In this document: positions 6,610-11,014 of the stretch, piece after piece
Position numbering within the stretch: position 1 is the first letter of the stretch
Layout: each line of letters begins with the position of its first letter
NCBI GenBank assembly: GCA_946401765.1
Contig: CAMIVJ010000059.1
Span: 1 to 11,014, forward strand
Length of the DNA stretch: 11,014 bases
DNA from: an uncultured bacterium
Lineage (GTDB): Bacteria > Verrucomicrobiota > Kiritimatiellia > RFP12 > UBA1067
Reading direction: 5' to 3'
Translations under genes and position numbers: made by a program
The notes under the pieces: model-generated
The model's input: the letters and a program-made list of their open reading frames with translations, nothing else
Databases searched by the model: none
What the model was told of the DNA's origin: nothing

Positions 6610-8358
6610 CTACCCCCTCTTGGCGATCTTCTGGAGCATCGCGTTCTTGAGTATCTTGCGCAGCTTCATCGCGCCAAGCACCAGCAGCGTAACCGCAAGG
6701 CAGAACAGCACAGCCGAGCCAATCGCCGTCACGCCGCCGGCGGCAAAGCCATTCTTCATCCACTTGTCGAGGCTCTGGAGGAAGAGCTGAAATACGGCGG
6801 TGCCGCTCGTCACGATCATGAACACCATCGGCAGCAGCGCAATCCAGAACTTCAGATGCTTCTTGAGAAGCCAAAGCGACGCCGTGAGAAGCGTGAGCGC
6901 CGCAAGCATCTGGTTGGCGCTCGCGAACATCGTCCAGAGATTGTGCGCCATCGAAGGATTGAGAACAAGCAGATACACGCCGATCGCGATCACTACGCCC
7001 GTCGCGAAATACATGTTCTTGTTGAGGCGCACAAGAGGAGACGGCGCCGGTGCGCGCGCGGAATCGCCGGCAGCGTCGGAGGCCGAGGCGGTGCTCCATA
7101 TCTCCTGCCACACGAAGCGCGCAAGGCGCGTGCAGGCGTCGACGGACGTCATGAGGAACGCGGCCACGGCGAGCAGCATGAAACTCTCGCTCGTCTTCTC
7201 GGGAAGTCCGATCTTCGCGCAGAAGCTCGCAAGGCCCTGCGCAAACATGACGACAGGCTTGCCTCCGGCAAGCCCCGCCATCAGATCCTCCTGAGAATGC
7301 CATGCCACCGCCACGAGCGCCAGCAGCGCAACCACGCCCTCAAGGAGCATGCACCCGTACCCGACGGGACGTATGTGGCTCTCGCTGTCGAGCTGCTTCG
7401 ACGTGGTGCCGCTCGCCACAAGCGCATGGAACCCGGAACACGCTCCGCACGCCACCGTCACGAAGAGAAGCGGAAACACACCCTGCGTAGCGCCCTTCGC
7501 GTTCACCACGGAAAGGCCAGAAAACGCGTTGATGTTCAGGTGCGGGCACACCCAGAACACCGCCACAAGCCCCAGGGCGAGCATCGCGTAGAGGAGGTAG
7601 CTGTTGAGATAGTCGCGTGGCTGCAGGAGCAGCCACACGGGCAGCGTGGAGGCCACGAAGCAGTACACGAAAAGCACCACCACCCAGATGTTCTTGCACG
7701 CCTCCTTGGTCACGCCGAAGATCGCCGTGAGGTCGCACGGGAAAAGAACGCCAACCCACACCAGCAGGAACAAGAGCGGCACGAACACGAAGCTCGCCGC
7801 GAAGACGTTCCATCTGAACTTGTACACGCACACGCCGAATAGCGCCGCCTCGAAGATGCCAAGCAGGGACGACGTGGCAACCTCTGGATTGGAGACGAAC
7901 GCATCCGCCACCTGCCCAGTGAACACCGCCATCACCAGAACTAGCGCCGAGAAGCAGAACATGAGGAATATCATCTTCCCCGAGCGCCCCATCACTGACT
8001 CGATCACGCTTCCTATCGACTTGCCCTCGTGCCTCACGGATAGGAAGAGCGTCACCATGTCGTGCATCGAGCCGATGAATATGCACCCCAGCACCACCCA
8101 CAGCGCCACGGCCGCCCATCCGAACTGCGACGCGAGAACAGGCCCTATGATCGGCCCAGCCCCAGCGATCGCGGCAAAGTGGTGTCCGTACAGAACCATA
8201 GGATGCGCAGGCACGTAGTCCACCCCGTCGCCCATCGTGTGCGCAGGAGTGGGCCTCGACGGGTCAACGCCGATGGCCTTGGCTATGAACCGTGAATAGA
8301 GGAAATACGCGAGCGTGAAGCACGCGATTCCCGCAAGCAGCAACAATGCACCATTCAT
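6610..8358 (-). CDS. cstA: CstA family transporter (carbon starvation protein A)
   Basis: CstA-type proteins are multi-pass inner-membrane carriers; characterised E. coli members take up peptides (CstA) or pyruvate (BtsT). This 582-residue protein is shorter than the 701-residue E. coli CstA and matches the short form of the family. Conserved blocks are visible: GHHFAAIAGAGPIIGP (58-73), MHDMVTLFLSVRHEGKSIG (98-116), QPRDYLNSYLL (246-256), GACSGFHALVASGTTSKQL (305-323) and TSVDACTRLARF (404-415). About fifteen hydrophobic stretches span the chain. A polar, Ala/Ser-rich insert (422-446) lies late in the protein. The start follows an AAGGA site 10 nt upstream, and a near-consensus promoter leaves a leader of about 15 nt. 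It is the first gene of a four-gene operon with the anchored protein and an ABC exporter. The exact substrate (peptide, amino acid or pyruvate) cannot be decided from sequence, and no BtsS/BtsR-type sensor genes are in the window. Confidence 0.95.
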   Translation of the reverse strand: MNGALLLLAGIACFTLAYFLYSRFIAKAIGVDPSRPTPAHTMGDGVDYVPAHPMVLYGHHFAAIAGAGPIIGPVLASQFGWAAVALWVVLGCIFIGSMHDMVTLFLSVRHEGKSIGSVIESVMGRSGKMIFLMFCFSALVLVMAVFTGQVADAFVSNPEVATSSLLGIFEAALFGVCVYKFRWNVFAASFVFVPLLFLLVWVGVLFPCDLTAIFGVTKEACKNIWVVVLFVYCFVASTLPVWLLLQPRDYLNSYLLYAMLALGLVAVFWVCPHLNINAFSGLSVVNAKGATQGVFPLLFVTVACGACSGFHALVASGTTSKQLDSESHIRPVGYGCMLLEGVVALLALVAVAWHSQEDLMAGLAGGKPVVMFAQGLASFCAKIGLPEKTSESFMLLAVAAFLMTSVDACTRLARFVWQEIWSTASASDAAGDSARAPAPSPLVRLNKNMYFATGVVIAIGVYLLVLNPSMAHNLWTMFASANQMLAALTLLTASLWLLKKHLKFWIALLPMVFMIVTSGTAVFQLFLQSLDKWMKNGFAAGGVTAIGSAVLFCLAVTLLVLGAMKLRKILKNAMLQKIAKRG

Positions 8359-8379
8359 CTTTTTTCGTCCTTTGCTGAA

Positions 8380-8408
8380 ATTATATCATTTTGCGCCCCG
8401 CGTTGCAA
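8380..8408 (-). promoter_or_regulatory. Sigma70-type promoter of the cstA operon
   Basis: On the minus strand TTGCAA (8408-8403), a 17-nt spacer and a perfect TATAAT (8385-8380) preceded by TGA give an extended -10 promoter. The expected start point near 8373 leaves a leader of about 15 nt that contains the AAGGA ribosome site. The spacing and the TGn element match the dnaX promoter in this window. Confidence 0.82.
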
Positions 8409-8409
8409 A
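8390..8409 (-). promoter_or_regulatory. Possible operator: inverted repeat over the cstA -35 and spacer
   Basis: TTTGC (8409-8405), 10 nt, then GCAAA (8394-8390) form a perfect 5-bp inverted repeat that covers the -35 hexamer and most of the spacer. A protein bound here would block RNA polymerase. A second TTGC...GCAA pair lies just upstream (8447-8427). No regulator gene is visible in the window, and short arms can occur by chance. Confidence 0.3.
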
Positions 8410-8426
8410 CTGACGATCGGGACACA

Positions 8427-8447
8427 TTGCGGCAGGCCATCCCGCAA
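8427..8447 (-). terminator. Hairpin directly after the URO-D gene (weak terminator or operator)
   Basis: Immediately after the URO-D stop codon, TTGCGG (8447-8442) and CCGCAA (8432-8427) form a perfect 6-bp stem with a 9-nt loop. No U-tract follows, so it is not a canonical intrinsic terminator. It could protect the 3' end of the transcript, or serve as a second operator half of the cstA control region, because its arms share TTGC/GCAA with the repeat over the -35. Confidence 0.35.
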
Positions 8448-9398
8448 CTACGCATCCGCGGCAGCGGCGAAAAACGCCTCGACGTTTTCCCACGGCGTGG
8501 AAACCGGCATGTCGCAGCCGCTTGACAGCACGAAGTTTGGATATGCCCCGCAGCGCTCGACAAGCGAGGCCACCGCCGCCTTTATTCCTTCCGGGTTTCC
8601 CTGCGCCAGCACCGACACTGGATCCACGTTGCCCAGCACGAGCGTCTTTGCCGGCGCCTTTTCGAGCATGGGCGCCAAGTCGATGGCATTTCCAAAGTGG
8701 CATCCCGCCGAGCCCTGCGCGAATATCGCCTCCGCAGCCTTCGTAACGTTTCCGCCGCAATTGTGATACACGAGCGGAAATTCATCCCTCTGCAGCGCCT
8801 CCACGATTCTGCGCACGTAGGGCGCGGAGAACTCCTCAAGAGCCGCAGGGGATATCACGCCGGCAAGCGGTTCCGCCATGAAGAGCCCGTCTGCCCCGGC
8901 CGCCTTGAGCGCGGCACCGTACGCCGAAAGGAACGCCGTCGTCTTCTCCAGAAGCGCATGCACTGTCTCCGGCTCGTCCATCAGAAGGAACATCATCTCG
9001 TTGACGTCCGAAAGACGCCCCGCAAGCGAGAACGGGCCAATCATTCCGCCGTAGATCTTCTTGTCCACGCCCATGGCCTTCACCTTGGCGATTGCTTCCG
9101 CCGCCATGGTGCAGCGTCCGGCAGAGGGCGGCGGCACGGCGAGCGCCGCAACGTCGTCCTCGTCCGCAACGAGCTGTCCCGTCACCGCGGGCACTTCGTC
9201 CTCGCTGAAGCGCACCGTCGCGCCGAACGCCTCGGCCTCGATGGAAAGATCCATCGGACCAAGCACCGCGTCAACCGGCGCATTGTGCGCGATCCAGGCC
9301 ATCGTCTCTGCCTGCAGATCCGCCGACTTCACGAATTCTCCCACCGAGTGGCCGAGCTTTCTGGCCACGGGAAACGACAGAACCGGAATGAATTTCAT
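8448..9398 (-). CDS. MtaA-like URO-D superfamily protein (probable corrinoid methyltransferase)
   Basis: This 316-residue TIM-barrel protein belongs to the uroporphyrinogen decarboxylase superfamily, on the MtaA/CmuA-like side. In that group a zinc-bound thiol accepts or donates a methyl group from a corrinoid protein. The expected zinc ligands are present as HxC...C: H212 and C214 (VYHNCGG) and C295 (SSGCDMP). The heme-pathway N-terminal motif with MRQAGR is absent, so I do not call it hemE. Other family-like blocks are GPFSLAGRLSDV (121-132), FMAEPLAGVISP (173-184), HFGNAIDL (234-241) and LGNVDP (255-260). The start is the ATG at 9398: AAGGAG lies 7 nt upstream, and an earlier in-frame ATG at 9428 has no proper site. 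The gene follows the glycoside hydrolase gene after 33 nt and is probably in the same operon. No corrinoid protein, substrate methyltransferase or reactivase gene is in the window, so its acceptor and methyl source are unknown. Confidence 0.85.
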   Translation of the reverse strand: MKFIPVLSFPVARKLGHSVGEFVKSADLQAETMAWIAHNAPVDAVLGPMDLSIEAEAFGATVRFSEDEVPAVTGQLVADEDDVAALAVPPPSAGRCTMAAEAIAKVKAMGVDKKIYGGMIGPFSLAGRLSDVNEMMFLLMDEPETVHALLEKTTAFLSAYGAALKAAGADGLFMAEPLAGVISPAALEEFSAPYVRRIVEALQRDEFPLVYHNCGGNVTKAAEAIFAQGSAGCHFGNAIDLAPMLEKAPAKTLVLGNVDPVSVLAQGNPEGIKAAVASLVERCGAYPNFVLSSGCDMPVSTPWENVEAFFAAAADA

Positions 9399-9405
9399 TT
9401 GCCTT

Positions 9406-9411
9406 CTCCTT
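9406..9411 (-). promoter_or_regulatory. Ribosome binding site that sets the URO-D protein start
   Basis: AAGGAG on the minus strand, 7 nt before the ATG at 9398. It favours this start over the in-frame ATG at 9428, which would add ten unconserved residues and follows the hydrolase stop codon by only 3 nt. Confidence 0.8.
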
Positions 9412-9431
9412 GTATTTGCCAGCCGCATCCT

Positions 9432-11014
9432 TTAGCGGGAGGCCTCCATGCCGTTTACGACACGCCGCCAGCCATCCACACCGTCAAGGCCGCAGACCGC
9501 GAGCATCCACATGCTTCCTTCCGCAGGACGATACGCTTCTCCAGGAGCAAGCACAAGCTTCCGGTTCGGCGCGAACTCCGCATCCGGATGCTGGCTGCGC
9601 CCGCCATCCATGATGTGGTACGAGAAAAGCGTGGAAGTTGGCGCGAACGTGATCCCGCCGAAATACGCTTCATCGCTCTGCCGGAACCACGCGTCGCATC
9701 GCGGCGCCTTCCAGAGATTCGGCACCTGCTTCACTTTCATTTTCAGCTTGTCCGCAAAGTACGGCGCATATTCCCTGAAGTAGAACGTCCTCACGTCGAT
9801 CGGCTTTTCCCCGACGTTCTTAGCCTCCACGAGTTCGCAGAGGAACCACGGCTTGTCGCCGTACCCTCGTATCGCGCACGTGAGCGAGAACCTGCCGCCG
9901 TTCGCGCTTGCGCCCTCCGAGGTCACGAATAGAATCTCGTTGCGCAGTTGGGCGTCGACCACGCGCGTTGCGTCGTGCCATCTGCGCCCGCCGTCCACGT
10001 TCTCGCATATCATGCCGTTGAAGCTGCCGAGCGCATGACCGTTCAGCTCCACCACATCAAACATCTGCGTGCCGCCGATTCTGCCGTGAAGGCGAAGTCC
10101 TACCTTGTTTTCAAACGCATATTCTTCGCCGTTGCGCGAAAATTCCGCACGCGCCCTCTCGCTACCGTCAAAAAGCGGATGGCGCATGAGCAGCTCCGCA
10201 ACTGTCATGCCGCGCTCCGCAGGTACGGCGCGCTCCTGCGGCATCTGCACGCTGCCGCGCTCTGCAACCTCTCTGTGCAGGCGTTCGAACATTGAAGTGA
10301 TCTCCGGGTACGCGTCGCCCTGCTCGCTGATGAGGCCGTAGTTGGAGTCCTCGGGGAACGCGTCGCTGATGCCGGCCGCAGGCTCGTCCACCCACATGAA
10401 GTAGTCGTAGCCCAGCATGAACGGCAGCGCGAGCATTGTGCGGGCGAAGAGCTCCGTGGCCTGCGTGCGCTCGCGCTGTGTGCGGAACCGCTGGCCGGCG
10501 CCGCCCGTGCAGGGAAGGCCCGAGTCAAGCGCGGGGAAGCTCCATTCGGTGATGAGCATGGGCTTCTTCACGTAGCTGTACTGGCGGGCGAAGACGTCCG
10601 CCGCGCGCTCGAACTTCGCCGAGCGGTCCATGAACACCGCATTTCTGTCGAGGTCGGCCCAGGGATAGACGTTGAACGTCACGAGATCGCAGTACTTCCC
10701 GCTCGCCTCCCACACCGCCGGATGGGCGCCCCATATCCCCGCGAATCGAGCACCCATCACGAGATGGTTGGGGTCGTGACGGCGTATGGCCTCGCTAGAG
10801 ACGCGGAAGTAGATGTCGGCCGCGAGCTTCAGGAACGCGAGCTTGTCGTCGGCGGACGGCGCGCCCGCTACGCCGCGCTCTGCGAGGAACTTGCGCTGAG
10901 CTATCTTCGCGCTGTGCGTATCGGGGAGCTTTGCCACCGCGTCGAAGAGTCCTGTCGCAGAAGCTCCGCGGCCCCACCACGCGAGCTCGTTGTCGATGAA
11001 GTATCCGAAGAGCC
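9432..11014 (-). CDS. Glycoside hydrolase, clan GH-A (GH50/agarase-like), N-terminus beyond window
   Basis: The frame is open from the right edge to a TAA at 9434-9432, giving 526 residues of a longer protein. A GTG at 10937 is in frame but is not the start: the 25 residues before it contain GYFIDNELAWWG, with the Asn-Glu pair typical of the clan GH-A acid/base (E9 of the visible part). The second catalytic glutamate is most likely E156 in LITEWSF. Between them lie HDPNHLVMGARF and CDLVTFNVY, and after them ALDSGLPCTGGAGQ, GYDYFMWVDEPAAGISD and DSNYGLI; together these resemble the (beta/alpha)8 barrel of GH50 agarases and related uncharacterised enzymes. From about residue 275 a beta-rich C-terminal domain of 250 residues follows. 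The substrate is a polysaccharide or oligosaccharide that I cannot name. A signal peptide, if any, lies outside the window. It precedes the MtaA-like gene by 33 nt. Confidence 0.87.
   Translation of the reverse strand, partial: LFGYFIDNELAWWGRGASATGLFDAVAKLPDTHSAKIAQRKFLAERGVAGAPSADDKLAFLKLAADIYFRVSSEAIRRHDPNHLVMGARFAGIWGAHPAVWEASGKYCDLVTFNVYPWADLDRNAVFMDRSAKFERAADVFARQYSYVKKPMLITEWSFPALDSGLPCTGGAGQRFRTQRERTQATELFARTMLALPFMLGYDYFMWVDEPAAGISDAFPEDSNYGLISEQGDAYPEITSMFERLHREVAERGSVQMPQERAVPAERGMTVAELLMRHPLFDGSERARAEFSRNGEEYAFENKVGLRLHGRIGGTQMFDVVELNGHALGSFNGMICENVDGGRRWHDATRVVDAQLRNEILFVTSEGASANGGRFSLTCAIRGYGDKPWFLCELVEAKNVGEKPIDVRTFYFREYAPYFADKLKMKVKQVPNLWKAPRCDAWFRQSDEAYFGGITFAPTSTLFSYHIMDGGRSQHPDAEFAPNRKLVLAPGEAYRPAEGSMWMLAVCGLDGVDGWRRVVNGMEASR

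Noticed and set aside
6164..7303. Minus-strand frame of 379 codons overlapping cstA and the anchored protein gene
   Set aside because: It is out of frame with both real genes; the product is Arg/Ala/Gly-rich and matches no family.
6427..7842. Open frame of 471 codons on the plus strand opposite cstA
   Set aside because: The product is a His/Arg/Glu-rich string typical of antisense reading of a hydrophobic gene; cstA on the other strand has clear conserved motifs.
8448..9398. hemE (uroporphyrinogen decarboxylase of heme synthesis)
   Set aside because: The N-terminal substrate-binding motif with MRQAGR is missing and the HxC...C zinc site fits the methyltransferase branch.

Overview
The window is a GC-rich, densely coding piece of a bacterial chromosome. 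All eight genes that I accept lie on the minus strand, so the text below follows transcription from high to low coordinates. Gaps are short, several genes overlap by four bases, and Shine-Dalgarno sites of the AGGAG/GAGG type are clear. The combination of a clan GH-A glycosidase, a MtaA-like member of the uroporphyrinogen decarboxylase superfamily, CstA and a Pro/Gly/His-rich secreted protein suggests an anaerobic, glycan-using member of the PVC superphylum (Kiritimatiellota, Lentisphaerota or Verrucomicrobiota). That placement is an impression from gene content, not a measurement. There are no tRNA, rRNA, CRISPR, insertion sequence or phage features.

Layout: (1) 11014-9432 is the 3' part of a glycoside hydrolase gene that enters from beyond the right edge, followed after 33 nt by a MtaA-like methyltransferase-type URO-D protein (9398-8448). 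(2) 8447-8359 is a short control region with a TTGC/GCAA inverted-repeat pair and a near-consensus sigma70 promoter for cstA. (3) cstA (8358-6610), a membrane-anchored protein of unknown function (6609-5845), an ABC-2 permease (5848-4952) and its ATPase (4955-4023) follow without gaps (adjacent stop/start, then two ATGA overlaps), so they look like one translationally coupled operon. (4) A strong extended -10 promoter, whose -35 overlaps the ATPase stop codon, drives dnaX (3989-2556). The -10 is so close to the ATG that the dnaX message should be leaderless. An unusual acyl-CoA dehydrogenase (2533-512) follows 22 nt after dnaX. (5) At the left edge, 431-1 is the 5' part of a secreted Pro/Gly/Arg/His-rich protein, cut by the window edge.

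How they may work together: the cstA operon couples uptake of a small carbon or nitrogen source (peptide or pyruvate in characterised relatives) to an exporter-type ABC system and an orphan anchored coiled-coil protein. The glycosidase/methyltransferase pair points to use of a glycan, possibly a methylated one. No complete new system is proven. The best candidates for something undescribed are the cstA-anchored protein-ABC module and the GH/MtaA-like pair.
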